64,000 nt of DNA, taken from assembly GCA_949987565.1 (NCBI GenBank), contig OX465112.1, forward strand, positions 16,361,255-16,425,254, in the 5' to 3' direction. Shown here in pieces: positions 28,601 to 49,900 of the stretch. Every line of letters begins with the position of its first letter. The first letter of the stretch is position 1. The DNA comes from Luidia sarsii (lineage: Eukaryota > Echinodermata > Asteroidea > Paxillosida > Luidiidae). The notes under the pieces are model-generated. The model made no database searches. It was given only the letters and a program-made list of their open reading frames with translations, and was not told where the DNA came from. A program made the position numbers and the translations under genes.

Positions 28601-29139
28601 GAACACAAAGCAACAATGTTTCCGCGCAACGCGAACGTACACGTAAGTAGCGAGCACGCAGGGTTTTGTTAACGGGCCGCGCGACGCGCAAGCCCCATGA
28701 CCGTCACACGGTGCATCGCGGTACGGTAGATAGCGATAATTGCCGAAATGGGCAACAGCTCATTCACAAAGTTGACTTTTTCTAAGCATTTAGACCTTCA
28801 AATTTCCTGTAATGGTATAGTTTAGCTGTATTATGAACGTCTAATCAATGAAAATGCCGTTCAGATAAACTAACCTCGCGAGTAATGCCCTTTTGCGGGC
28901 AAACAACGTGGATTTTACGCGATTTTTTAACGACTAGCTTCAGTAAGTCATCAGCTACACGTTAAGGGGTGTTTTAGTGTATTTGAGCATGGTGCTCAAG
29001 TAGAAAACCCTTTTTAAACGGATCGTGTCAATCGGGAGACGCGTTACCAGATTTTTGTGCACAAAACTGAACGTGCGCAGATGGCATGCGCAGTGGACCG
29101 TTTCGGTCCTATAGCCCAGCGGCCCAGTAAGTGGGACTA
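25627..29139. mobile_element. 3.5 kb Mutator-like candidate element with 9-bp target duplication
   Basis: Left end AAGTCCCACTTACTGG and right end CCAGTAAGTGGGACTA are inverted, and GCCTAGGAG flanks both sides (25618-25626, 29140-29148). Just inside the left end is a palindrome (25630-25735), then a TACTAG-rich array. The interior is AT-rich with worn open frames (27582-27950 the longest) and an AATAAA at about 27945. No transposase was recognised. Confidence 0.7.
25738..25945. repeat. Self-complementary TACTAG/TAGTAC array
   Basis: Irregular run of AGTACTACT and ACTAGTACT units, able to fold on itself, inside the 3.5 kb element. Confidence 0.9.
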
Positions 29140-29629
29140 GCCTAGGAGTAGGAGTAGGAGGAGGTGTAGGACTTCTTCTGACACTTCTCCATGGTACACT
29201 ATCGTCTATCGATCCGGCTCGTTATTATTCCGAATATAATGTAGTTATATTAATGTACAGACTACCGACAGTACTGTAGTCAGTAATTCGAAAAATCTCG
29301 GGACGTTCTTATCTTATTCTTACTCTTCTTACTGATACTAATCTTCTTAGTCTTACTCTTCTGACTTAGCCCATGGAGGAATTCCTCCATGCTTAGCCTT
29401 AGTCTCGGAGAGTTAGTGAACACAAAACCAAATGAAGTGATGTAGAAGTGAACACGAAATGATTTATTGCTAGTGCATGCTACGCGCTACACGAACATGG
29501 TAGTAATACTAATAGTAGTAGTACTAGTTGCAAATGCAGTTGCAAGGCGCCCCTAGCCCGAGGCTAGCCCTAGCAAAGAAAGTTGACTACTTTTGAAAGG
29601 CTGCCATCTATCTCTAGTCTAGGGCAAAC

Positions 29630-29860
29630 GTGTAAGGGCTGGATAGCTCAGACGATGTGATTGTAACCTTCCCAAATCCTGCAGAATCCTATTTGCCTTT
29701 TGCAGGATTCTGCAGGATTCAGGGCACATGAGAGTTGTCACATTGCAGGATTGTACAGGATTCAGGTTATATCAAAAACAAATGGTAGGGGGTTAGGGTT
29801 AATTAAGCTGGAGGTCTTTCTTTGGTTGAAATCCCGGTCTGGCAGTCTTAACTCCTGATT
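29630..29860 (+). repeat. SINE split by a later insertion
   Basis: GGGCTGGATAGCTCAGACGA (A-box half) at 29636 and GGTTGAAATCCCGG (B-box half) near 29824 are separated by about 170 bases holding TTTGCAGGATTCTGCAGGAT direct repeats. Confidence 0.55.
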
Positions 29861-30098
29861 GTTGTTGCCGTTTCTCAAAACAAGGATGTGCTTGTCATTC
29901 CCTCTTCTTACTATGATGTACGATGTACTGATGTAGATGGATGTTGTTGTTGAGCCTAAGGACATTTACCCATGGAATGGAATCGTGGGATTGCTTCCAT
30001 GTCACTCTCACTGTCCACACTGTGGGGCTCAAATTTTATTCTCCTGGACGCTCTTACACCTCATCCAGGTTGCTCATCAGTCTGCCCCTGACCCAGAT

Positions 30099-38779
<8,681 letters not shown>

Positions 38780-38984
38780 GCGCCGGCCCTCCCGCGGAGA
38801 AACGTGAAACCTCGCCGCGGAGCAGTCACCTCACAGTCTTGCATACCGGGTAATTGGCATGACTGTCGTATAATGAAGGGGAGAGTTGTTCTTTCTCAAC
38901 GGTGTCATCGCCACTGTACACTCATTACTCTGCCCAACTGCCTCCTTAAAAAACAAAGCACCTCGGAATGGATTTGTACCCACG

Positions 38985-39215
38985 ACACTTGCTCTTCCAT
39001 TGGTCAAGGTGTCTGCTGTAGAAAGCGGTGTCGGGTTGGAATCCAGCTTGAGACGCCTGTGTCTGCACTTATAAAGTAGGAGTTGTGGGTTTGAATCCTG
39101 TCCGAGCTGCTCGTGTTTTTTTTGTTTTGTAAACACTATTTGGTTCAAATGGGTAAGACGTCTACACTTCACAGAAGGGAGTTGCAGTTGTGGAATCCCA
39201 CCTGAGCTGTCTGTG
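38985..39215 (+). repeat. Degenerate tandem tRNA-like units (second SINE family)
   Basis: Three partial units: TTGGTCAAGGTGTCTGC..GGTTGGAATCC, GTGGGTTTGAATCCTGTCC, and AATGGGTAAGACGTC..TGTGGAATCCCACC. They match the unit at 49262-49350 (minus) and are followed by T runs. Located in the OAT 3' flank. Confidence 0.6.
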
Positions 39216-40084
39216 GTTTGGTTACGAGCAAGCATTCGGGCCAAGCACCGAGTGTATGGTGTGATTGCACATGGAGTAGGATGGACCCTCATTGGGCATA
39301 TCAGGCAAACAGAGTACATGATTTTTTTTTCGATTTTTTTTTTCTCGAAACGCCATTCTTTCAGGGCTGCTCCCCTTCTTCCAATAAAAAGCTATGACCC
39401 GTACTTCAGGAAAGCTTTCCTTTCCCCGGGTTGCTTGGCTTCAAACGGTGTAACAATTGGCCCACAGGAATTTGCTGCCACACACGTGGGCACCAGGGTG
39501 GAAATTGAGAATAGGGCATTCATCTCATTTGAAATAGACTTTCGACTTGTGATACCGGGTTGTCCAGAAAAGCGGGTACCAGAAAGGAGAATATTTTAAC
39601 AAATCTTGACAAAACTTTTATTTTCTTGTTTTCTAACTTTACAAAACCGCCAACCAATTCTCTATTTTTTGACATCAGATTCTTCCTTTTTGTCTCTGAT
39701 TTGATGCTATCCACCAGTTTTCTTTCATCCTGAGTGGATTTATTTTTTGCTCAAGGCCTCTAAGACATTTTGGAAGTTTAGATGAATGACCTCTAAGAGG
39801 CTCTTTTGATGGATCTCCGTGGTTTGCGGTAAGACTGCCTCGAGGGTCACTTTGGAGGATGTCTTTGGGAAATATAGTACTACAGATGAAATCTGATAGG
39901 AGAAAGGATGAAATATCCCTTACCCACTGCATGTCTTTGTATGAATGATGTTTGGTATAGCATATGATGTATTACTGAACCCATATACCATACAATATTT
40001 ACAATATTTTGATATCTGATATCATGCATTGACAACTACTGAAACAAATTATTTATGTTAACCCCATTTTAATTTTTTTTTTTA

Positions 40085-40390
40085 CATTCTTCTTGTATTG
40101 CTCGTTCAAAGAGTGAAGAGAGTTTGACTGGACTTGGATTGGAACCCGAGACCCTGGGGTTAAGGTACCGGTGCTCTGCCACCGGACCAGCCCAGCCCTC
40201 AGATGGGCATCTTCCAAACTACGGTAGTCAACTCTCTTTGCTGGCATGAGACGGGAGGGGATATTGCAAATTGCCGTATATCTCCTGGGATCACACCTCC
40301 CCCCCCCCACCATTTTCATTCAGATTCAAGCAGCGATTTGTTGTAAACCTAACAACAGCACTTCATGGAACACACGAAATGTGGATGCAA
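40085..40390 (-). repeat. tRNA-derived SINE
   Basis: Minus strand: GGGCTGGTCCGGTGGCAGAG (A-box region) and TCGGGTTCCAATCC (B-box). The core TGACTACCGTAGTTTGG and the tail shared with 21960-22070 extend to about 40390. Confidence 0.7.
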
Positions 40391-41504
40391 CATTTCCGGT
40401 CCAGTCCAATTTTCTTTGCTTTTTAATCATTTGATAAAAAGAGTCGATTTCCATTTTTTCTTTTCTTTTGTAAAGTATTTTTCTGTTTCCACTCTTGACT
40501 GATCCAAAGCGAAGAAAATCTCTTTCTCTTTCCATTCTGGAAATCCATCCATGATACACAACCTTCACATTTCGAAAAAAAAATAAAATACCCCAAAACG
40601 GGCATGCCAACTTAATTCACCCAACGGAAAATGCACATTGGGTCTGTGCAGTGCACATGAATGGCTATTCAGCTACCTTCAAGTCTCCTCATGCTTAGTT
40701 CTTCGTACAGAAATACCAACATGTGCAGTCAAGAAATACCCTGGGTTTCTCTGATTAATGGGTCATTACCTCATAACGTACCCCCGGAAGCAGGGTCAAC
40801 GGGGGTCAACCCGGGTCTAACAGGGGAAAGCTAATTCTAAGCACCTAATACCGCATTTAAAGCATTGAGTAAATCTACATAGGCATAGATTCTCATTTCG
40901 AACAGGGCAAAGTGCATGCAATTGCATGCGTATTTTTTTTATTAGAAAGATATTTCTGTATTGCTTAAAGTGTTTTTCACAAATTCTTGTTACTGTACAT
41001 GTCCAGGGTAATTTACTCAAGAGTAAAAACTTTTGGCTAAAGAGAAACCTTTAAAAGAACTAACACAGTGTATAAGGAAGATCACAAACATTTTTGTGGG
41101 GAAGTTTTCAGTTACTTTTGAAATAACCACCGGATTTCATTTACCTCACTTTACTATTTTTCGGTTATCTTGGTATCGTGGTATTCAGGAAAGAGTTGCT
41201 TAGTTTACTGGCTTGAGACAGATCCCGCCCAATTCGTTGCCTACAGCTTGTTACCACTTTGTGTACAACAAGTGTAGTGGCAGTGTTACGCACATGTTAA
41301 TATTCTTGCATATTCTAATGCCGTTAGTAATATTCTTGCATTATGCACAATAGAAAAACTTAGAAGGGCCGGATCTTTGATCCTAGCAGGACCTTTTTTC
41401 AAAGGCAATAATATTCTGCATATTGTCACTTAAACTGTATCATGTACCTCTGCAGGAAGTTATAGAAAAAAAAGTTCATCGACATGAATCTGAACAATCC
41501 CACA

Positions 41505-41652
41505 AAGTAATATACAAAAATGTTGCAAACTGCTTACTATCTCAAAATTTAGTGGGCCTGACGTTTCAATCCTAGCAGGACCTTTCACTCTGCCTTTGAG
41601 AAAGGTCCTGCTAGGATGGAAACATCAGGCCCACTAAAGTTTGAGATTTCCA
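41505..41652. mobile_element. Family A foldback
   Basis: Tail ATATACAAAAATGTTGC, two inverted arms, with CCACAAA near both flanks (41497-41503 and after 41650). The TTTGAGAAAGGTCCTGC core is intact, but GAAAC is preceded by GGATG instead of GGATC. Confidence 0.75.
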
Positions 41653-42798
41653 CAAATTCTTTAATCTTAGTTCTATCTCAGTTGAGAGAATAATCGCTCA
41701 AATATTCTGCCATCATGTTTGTCGACTGGTATTTGGTGCACAGAGACCATGAATAGTTTTATAATACATTGTCCTAGGAAGGAGTGATTATGCCAATGCA
41801 GTGGAATTTTATCAGCTGCATCTGTGTCATTCCATTGTTTTTATTTTGAGATTTTGATTCGATGATAATTGGTGTATGCAAACGATTTCTTATGCAAATG
41901 CTTTTTGACGATTTTTGATTGTTTCTCAGTTTCATTCACTTTTTTAAAATCTCAATTGTATAATTTTGGTGACAGATTTTACACCAATACAAGAGAGCCA
42001 TTTCATTTTGTTTGTTCTAAAAGTCATCTAAAAGAAGATCTTGTGTGCTACATTAAGGTCACTTTGTTTTTGCATGTAAAATTCTTGGTCGAGGCTCGGT
42101 ACGTTTTCCTCTAAAAAATAGTCTAATGTATTAAATAGAATTTGGGGTGCATTTCTTCAAAGAGCTGTGTATTCAAAGCTATCTATCTGAAGCGGTTAGT
42201 GGTGTTTAGAAAGGTTCTATGGGCCTTTTCCAAACCCCGGCATAGGCTCAGGCTCCGGCTTTGTCTCCAGTTCTTCCATCCATTTCAAATACAAGGCATG
42301 GCAACGGAAAACCTTTGGCTTCGTTTTTGAATGTTACACTGCGTTTTGAAAAGGAATCCAAAGCTTCAACCTCAACAAAGAACTCCGACCTGTGATTTCA
42401 GCTTTTGGCTAACAGAGACGAAGCCCGAGCCGAAGCCTAAGCCGGGTTTTGAAAAAGGGCCTATGAGAGCAGTAGTTTCAGTATTCTCATTTGCGCGCGC
42501 AGACCAACTGCATTCAAGGTCACGGGTTTGCGCGCATGCTCAAAGAAGTAAAATTGCGGAATTAAGGATTTCACGTTTCAAGCAAGTTCCCAAGTGGTCA
42601 ATCTTTTGTTTCCCTTCACCCCATGTCCATTTATAGGGCCTTCTAGTTTCCCCTCCCTCCGTGTTTTTATATCTTAACCACTTTGCACCGGGTCGTCCGA
42701 ATTCGGAGCGCCGATTGTGTTGCGGCGCATGCGCCAGGACTTCTTAATCTGGGCACCAATACTCAATAGTGTCCATTTTTTAATCGAAGACCCCTTCT

Positions 42799-43520
42799 GC
42801 CGGTGTCACGGTCTCATATTTCCCCCGTGCTCAGATTTCCGGAAGAGCGCACCGGATAACTGAGCACGTAAACAGCAACGTGCTCAACGTGCTCTGTGAG
42901 CAGACGACATTCACTCAATCACTTTTACATCTTTTCGCTTACGCATGCGCAGAATGCTGAAATTTATTGCTTAGCGTAGCAAGAAAGAAAACTCTCCCGT
43001 GAAATACGCTAACCGTAAGCAGAAAAAATCTGCTACCGTAAGCAGAGAATTTTTGCTAATGGTAACGGATTCCATGAAATTGGGCCTCGATCTCTCCAGT
43101 CGTACACACACGTACGGGTGCATGGGATGTGCACGTACACGTACGCCCATGTACATGTACTGTACACTGTTCGTATGTCGCGCGCTGGTACTGGTAGTCA
43201 GCGGTTGAGCCATTGTTGAGCTTTGTTGTGGTACATAAAGGATCGCCCAAAATAAAAAGCTACAGCGTATTATGTACATGTACAAGTACAGTGTATAATG
43301 TTCCGCACGTTGGTACGGTAGGTGCGCACGACCGTAGCCTGCTCGACCGCATTATGTGACCCTTGCGGGTGTATGCAAATTTCTTGACCTTTACTTGATA
43401 TAGGAACTCAGCACGGTCCTTAAGTGAGCATATACGGGGCTTTACTGCGCATACGTTCGGGGCGTTCGGCCGCGTTTTGGAAATCCGAGCACGGGGGAAA
43501 GATGAGACCGTGACACCGGC
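42799..43520. mobile_element. 722-bp element with 42-bp terminal inverted repeats
   Basis: GCCGGTGTCACGGTCTCAT at 42799 and its complement ending 43520 match over about 42 bases. The interior has CpG-rich and TACATGTAC-rich parts and no usable frame. A non-autonomous DNA transposon. Confidence 0.75.
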
Positions 43521-44189
43521 CTACCACCCAAAAAACAATATGTAGCGTGACAGAACCACATCGACACCTGATTGTGCCAGGTTTGACTCGCTTGTTTACA
43601 TATAGTATAGTGTACTCTCATTGATTTATTTCACGGCTAGTTTATTGTTCCTGATCGTGTATGTAGCGAAGTTTGAAAATGGTACTTTTTTTTTTTTGGT
43701 GGCGGTCTCGGGCACCGAAACGTGGCCCCGGTGCAAAGTGGCTATTTGTCCGTCATTTGTTTGTCTAGTCTTTCTCCTGTGCTTGCCATTACTTTACTTA
43801 GCAAGGAATTCGCTTCCAAGGTTTAGGATTGTTTTCCTTTCGGAAACAGCAGTAATGAATTGACTTGTTCCCTTGAGGTTTTTGCTTTATTTTGCGTGGA
43901 GTCGGATAAGCGCTAATAAATTCCTTTTGGGGTTGAAAGTTAAGCCACTGGTCTCGAGTCCAGCTGTTTCTTCCAAGTGTTGCGAATTTTATTGGATCAA
44001 ATGTTTTGGTTTGCAGACCGGTAGTAAATTGATTTTGTTAACTTGTACCATTAAACTGGACTAGAAAGTTACGAAAATTGTCGTGGGAAATGTTTGAGGG
44101 CAACCATTTTATCCCCCGAAAAGAGGGTAGTTTCCGGGTTACGCAATAGACCAAATTGCGCGAGCGTTATTTTCATGCCATAACTTGTC

Positions 44190-44390
44190 TTATACTATAT
44201 TACAGTGGGTTATTTTCCATCTCATTTGGCACATCTCATTTGGCAATGGAAATGTACAAAGAAGAATGTGGACAATAAGATGGTCTTCTTTGTTCTGCAT
44301 GCACCAAATGAGATGCAAAAATACCCACTTTAAGGAACGTGATGGCATGTACACATTTGTCGCGCGACGGTCTATTGGCATGAAAATAAT
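44190..44390. repeat. Foldback repeat related to 5570-5720
   Basis: CAGTGGGTTATTTTCCATCT ... ATGCAAAAATACCCACT is inverted, with inner CATTTGGCA/AAGAAGAC arms. The sequence at 5570-5720 shares the AAGAAGACCAT and GATGGCATGTA blocks. Confidence 0.55.
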
Positions 44391-44859
44391 ATGAACAGTG
44401 TATGGTGTATGATGGGGCCATGAACTTTGAACCCGTTTGCCCCGGGCACCGTACGATAACATTGATTATTTTTGTCTACGATTTTCCGTGCAATTTGTAT
44501 CGCATCGTAGCTGGTTTCGGGCCACGGCGTACGGGTTCAAAATTGTCTACGACCATCGTGTGAATTTATGTACGGGCCTTCGGAGTGTGGCCGGAGGGAT
44601 CCGTACAGAGGCTGTGTATGGAGATACATGTACAACGGGCTGCACTGATTATGGTGCGGAGACGGTGCAACAGCCGTGTGGTTAATTATTAAGACTGTAC
44701 GTGAATCCCCAGAATATGTCTAGCAGCTGCTAATTTTCAAGTTTAATCCTACCGGAAATCGTAAATCCCGCCTCCTTTCTTCGAGGTCGCTCCGAAAGGG
44801 AACTACTGTATACGACTACGAGCAGTTTACGGGCTCCGTAAACCTACATCGAGATCCAG

Positions 44860-45003
44860 GCTTTACATGTACTGTACACATGTATACAGTACTGCACAAT
44901 GTAATGTACTGTACACTGTACATGTGCATACATGTACATACATGTACATATACATGTGCATGTATACATGCACATGTACATGTACATGTACAGTGTACAT
45001 TAT
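44860..45003. repeat. CATGTACATGTA self-complementary tract
   Basis: Irregular (ACATGT/TGTAC) array ending in TTATTATTATT. Confidence 0.85.
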
Positions 45004-45334
45004 TATTATTCACTTACTTCTAAGTTCTACGTCACTTGTTGAATTATTCATGACCTATCCGGCTGGCCTTGTCAGGAGGGGGCGCCAAATTTACGATTAA
45101 TGGTGATGACTGCTCGCACAATTATTATTATTATCACGAAAGTTGAACCCCGCCATCTTTGTGACGCGGAAGTAAACTCGTAAGTACCGAGAAAATGCTA
45201 TACCGGTGCATTGAATCTGAAGGCTCATTCATAAGTACAGGTATGAATAAAGGATTTGGTTAGCGTCAAGCTCACCAAGGAACTCTAAACTGACTAAAGT
45301 AAAGAATATTTTGGGGGAAAATGTAGTTGTGACT

Positions 45335-45520
45335 TTCTTAAAATTTAGTGGGCCTGACGTTTCGATCCTAGCACTAGCAGGACCTTTCTCAAAGGTCCTG
45401 CTCAAAGGTCCTTTCTCAAAGGTCCTGCTAGGATCGAAACGTCAGGCCCACTAAATTTTAAGATTTGCATTTTGGTAATTTTAGTCAGTAAGCAGTGTGC
45501 AACATTTTTGTATATATCAT
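45335..45520. mobile_element. Family A foldback with scrambled loop
   Basis: Two long arms and the usual tail; the central loop contains partial re-duplications (AGGACCTTTCTCAAAGGTCC twice), as if the arm had been copied more than once. Confidence 0.85.
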
Positions 45521-45573
45521 TCACTTTAGTTAATTAGTTGGGAGTTGTAAGTTGAGCCATCTTTGAGCAAACG

Positions 45574-45718
45574 TAGTCAGAGTAACTTGGACCCGACAAG
45601 TCACCCCTTTTTTATCGAATTTTGAAAGGTTGAGGGTCGGGTGACAGTCACCCGTCCCTCAAAACTTCAAAATTCGATAAAAAAAGGGTGACTTGTCGGG
45701 TCCAAGTTACTCTGACTA
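45574..45718. mobile_element. Near-perfect 145-bp palindrome
   Basis: TAGTCAGAGTAACTTGGACC ... inverse to 45718, with only a short loop (AGGGTCGGGTGACAGTCACCCG region). A foldback MITE by structure; family unknown. Confidence 0.8.
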
Positions 45719-46199
45719 GTGCAGACGCACCCACCTGTCAGTGTCAGTCGGCGAGTTCTGCTTGCGTGGGGAGCTGGTACAATTAATAGACTCTTAAAAC
45801 AAATGTCTTGAGACCAAAAATGCCTTGTTGTTGACCGAACACCTCCGTTGCACGGGTGGAAGAGGGTTGCCAGAACTATTAATTACTAACTACTAATTAA
45901 TAATACTATTAATAATAATAGTATTAGCAAAAGTATAAAACTAAAAGGAAAGTGCTCTGTATGTACGGACAAAACTTGTTGACAAAAATTGTCAGTCGAC
46001 AGTCGACACTGCACCCTGTGCACAAATCCTATGGGACTCGTCTGAAGAATTTGGTGATGTCACTCCTAGTTTTACTCACTAAACATGAAATCAACCATCC
46101 AAGTTAGCTGTCATTGTTTTCCGAGGGTTTGGTATGGAAATGCTTACCACCATTTACTGACAAAATCAGCCTAACTTTCATTCGCCAATAAATAGTACA

Positions 46200-46323
46200 T
46201 AGTCCCACTTACTGGGCCGCTAGGAGCTCCCCTTAAACGAGTTTAAGTGTAAGGGTCGCCGTGCGACAGACAATCTCAAAACTTGTTTAAGGGGAGCTCC
46301 TAGCGGCCCAGTAAGTGGGACTA
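46200..46323. mobile_element. 124-bp palindromic derivative of the 3.5 kb element
   Basis: Starts TAGTCCCACTTACTGGGCC and ends with its inverse; flanked by AATAGTACA on both sides (46191-46199, 46324-46332). Same ends and same 9-bp duplication length as 25627-29139. Confidence 0.88.
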
Positions 46324-46560
46324 AATAGTACATGTATTATTGACAATCTTAAAGGCATGGTCAGTCATTGTTAATTAATGATTTTGGCTTAATGCCATTG
46401 TCCGTAGATATAACTTGTGAAGAGACAAAATTCATTGCTCTTCCCCTAGTACTGTGTGACTGGTCTTTTGTTTTTAAATCCTCCATCAGATGTGTGGATG
46501 CCATGCTTCAGCAGAACTTCAAACTTCAATCTAGTCACGACTGATTCTATTTTCACAGGT

Positions 46561-46768
46561 TATATTCACCCGGTAGCGTCATTGTTCCCGCAAACACTAT
46601 TCTTCCGGTCCCTTAATACTAGTCTGATTGGCCAATTCTTATTACATCATGTTTATGCATATTCATATATGCTCTATACTCGGACGTTGGCCTATCAGAG
46701 TGTTCATGAATATGCATAACATCAGCAGGAACAACTTCCTGGAAGAATGCCATTGCCGGGTGAATATA
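46561..46768. mobile_element. MITE just upstream of FANCI
   Basis: TATATTCACCCGG ... CCGGGTGAATATA ends. It lies 100 bases before the FANCI ATG and contains GATTGGCCAAT (about 46629), TATGCATATTCATATA and TATACTCGG. Confidence 0.75.
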
Positions 46769-46868
46769 CACTTCCTTGTTTTTTCTCCTTCACAGAACTG
46801 ACAACGGTTTGTGAGTAACGACTGCTAATTGGCGTCGAGAGAGTGACTTTTGACTGGTGGAGTGCGCC

Positions 46869-46961
46869 ATGAGTCTTGCTCGAACGCTGTTTGATCTTGG
46901 GAAGGCCGATGACAGCAGCCGGCGTTTGCGACAGCATCTGAAATCATTCACCGATGACCAG
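46869..46961 (+). CDS. FANCI: FANCI exon 1 (start codon)
   Basis: ATG at 46869 (GCGCCATGA) opens [20 protein letters not shown], ending [10 protein letters not shown] before CAG|GTAACT. This region is poorly conserved in the family, so the start rests on the open frame, phase and position. Confidence 0.75.
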
Positions 46962-49900
46962 GTAACTAGCCTGGGACTAAAAGGGGATATGGGCCACTCA
47001 TTCGTTCTCTAATGTACTTCCATTCACACGATGTAAATCTTCTCTTTTGACAATTTGAGTGTGGCTCTGAAAAGAGTCAGTAAATCTAGCCGCTAAGAGT
47101 TACTGTGGCTCTTTTCAGAGCCACAGTCCGTCTCAGAAGAGATGGTGTCACCGCAAACCTTCCACTTGGTTAGTACTTCCGCCATGCAAGCCTTCAAATC
47201 TTATCTAAGCAAGAACTAAGCCCTTTCCACACTGCATCATAGCTGTTTCCCAATCACTATCTTCTCCACGGACTGTCTTAGGGGAATTGTAACTCCACTG
47301 ACGATTCACACTATGTTAGCCAGAAGTGAAGTGATTTCCTGGGGATTTGCTCTGTCCATTCACACTTACTACTGATCGGTTTTTTTTTCTCGCCCGCCGC
47401 CGCCCGCCGCTATCCTTGTGTCCGCAGATATCGCAGATGCTGCGCCTGCAGGCCGGGCGGCCGGGCGGAGGTGCTGACACTGCCGCAGAGCTGATGCGGC
47501 TGTTGCTGCTGGGCTCACCGGCGTCAGAGCCGGAGGGGCTGGAGAGGCGCTGCCTCGTCTACAGGATTGCCGTCGGCCTCCTGCAAGGGGACGACCTCTC
47601 CAGCAGAACTGCCTCGGAAGTCCTGGGACTTCTCCTCATGGAGGTAGGCCCATTCTCAAAGGCCCTGTACAACATCGGTAAAACGTCCAAAGATTGCCAC
47701 AGTTTTGTGCGTTAAACCATAAAACAACTCCAAAAAAAGAAATCAAGGAAGCTTTGAGCTCAAATGGTATTCTGAGAAAGTAGAAAAAGGGAAAAAAAAC
47801 GTCACGTTTTTTCGCACCGTTGTGTAGTGTAAGAAATAGTTTATTACTCACAAGTAATAAAGTATTTGTCGATTTTTGAGTGAAGATTTCTCGAGAAGTA
47901 CAGCATCCCAGACCGTAGGATTTCAACATGAGGATTCTATCATGACCATCTACAAACTCTGTAAATTCAAAGGAAATCTTTGGGCTATCGATGTTTTCCG
48001 ATCTTCCCAATGTTGTATTGGGCCTTTAAGAGTCAACAGCTAAAAATAGAAAACATACCCATAATCCCGGTAAGGGTTCGACCGTAACTATTTTGATTTC
48101 TTAAGACGCCAGCCACGCCACCAATACTAACTATACTTGAAATAGGCTTAACACACCTACGCCAGTTTTGGCTCAATTCGTCAACCATGTCATGAGGGAA
48201 AACCGCGGAAACGAAACTAAAATGCTCACCTTTTTATCAGACATGCAGGGCAGTATTTGTGAAAGGAACTCTTTCTTCCAATTCAACAAATTTCCTCTCT
48301 TCTCAAAAAATGGCAGATTTTCGAGTCACTGCATTTCCACGGAATGTCTGACACCATTACACTTTTCCTGATGAGGGAGTCTTTTCTCAGATTTGGAATA
48401 TCAGGAACTAGGACACTCTGCAAATGGTGTACCCGCACTTGAATTACAATGAGCTGCCTTTCATTTGATGTCTTATAATGTTATTAAAGCCCCTAGCTGT
48501 ACAGCATTGGTAAGATCAAAAAACAGAAATGTTCACAGATTTACATGAAACTTATATAGTTTGAAGATGGTTATAGTAGAAACCCTGCACTGAAATATTT
48601 CTGCCTAAATTGTGAAATTTTTTGGAGAAAAGAGTAAAAGAAATCGTTTACATCTCACCCCTAGATCTGAATGATTTTTCGTAACAATACATTGAATGCT
48701 GCATTTTTTGTGAAACAAATGAAGCAGTTTTTCACTATTTTCTCGAGACTCAGTTGGCGGATTGAGCTGAAATCTTCACAGGTGTGGTTTTTCATGCATA
48801 CGTTGGATCAGACAACGTATGGATGCTATTCTTTGACCTTGACCAATGTTGTGTAGGGGCTTTAATATGTGACAGCTCTCTACCATTTCTGGTCTCAGTA
48901 GCTACTAGATGTTTGAGATATATGCTCTTGGACTTGTATTCATGTGCTGTTATCCTACCCATACAGACGGACAGCTTTCCTGGCAGCTCTTTGGCTGATC
49001 TTGCCGAACTCTACGTGGATGCTGTCAAATCCAGCACCCCATCAAGTGGCAAGTAGGTTCCCATAGGAGATAGAACTTGCTGTTCATTTGTCGGGGTTCA
49101 ATGGTCGGTAGTTGGACTGTCACTGTCCATTGATATTTTGTTTTTTTGGCTATTGCTCTGTTCTGTTCTCCCAACTTTTTTAGGTTCAATGAGGATTTGC
49201 CCTGCTCGTTGTACTGTAATAAGCACTGAATGCGCGGTGCTTTGCTCGATGCCTGATGAAAAAAAGTTCAGGCAGCTTGGGCGGGATTCGAACCCGCGAC
49301 TCCTGCTGCTTTCCAGTGCAGACGTCTTAATCACTTGACCACCGACCGAGCTGGTCGAGGTTGTGCGGCAGATTCCAAATAATGTATAGCGGCGGGTACT
49401 GCGTTGCATCATAGATATGACATGAACTTTTGTAGGGGGGGGGGTCAAACTACCGCGACTTTTCTGAAGAATGACAAAATTAAATCCAGGACCAGCTGCA
49501 TAGACAGCAGTCTTTACAACATTGGTAAATGTCAAAAGATTGCCACAGTTTTTGTGTTAAACCATTAAACATCCCCCCAAAAAAACAATCCTGCAAAAGT
49601 TTTAGCTCAAATAGTGATCTGAGAAAGTAGAAAAAGGTAAACAAGACGTCACGTTTTTTGCACCATTCATTGCATTCTCCTTGAGGCCAACATCATATCA
49701 TATTAGCATACAGTGTGCATGTTGTACAATGTACATTGTAGCTTCTGATACTGTAAGTCATTCTGTGCTGGGTTATTTTTTTTTTCAAGCTTGATTTCCT
49801 TTCCCCTTATCCAGGGCGTTTGAGCTCCTGCCCAAGATCCTCTCCTCCTTGGCTGCCAAGGAAACGGTCTCCTATGGCAACAACACGATGACAGGGACGA

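Noticed and set aside
29937..30098. OAT start at the upstream in-frame ATG (29937)
   Set aside because: It would add 54 residues unlike any OAT leader; the downstream ATG gives a typical mitochondrial targeting peptide, and a possible acceptor precedes it.
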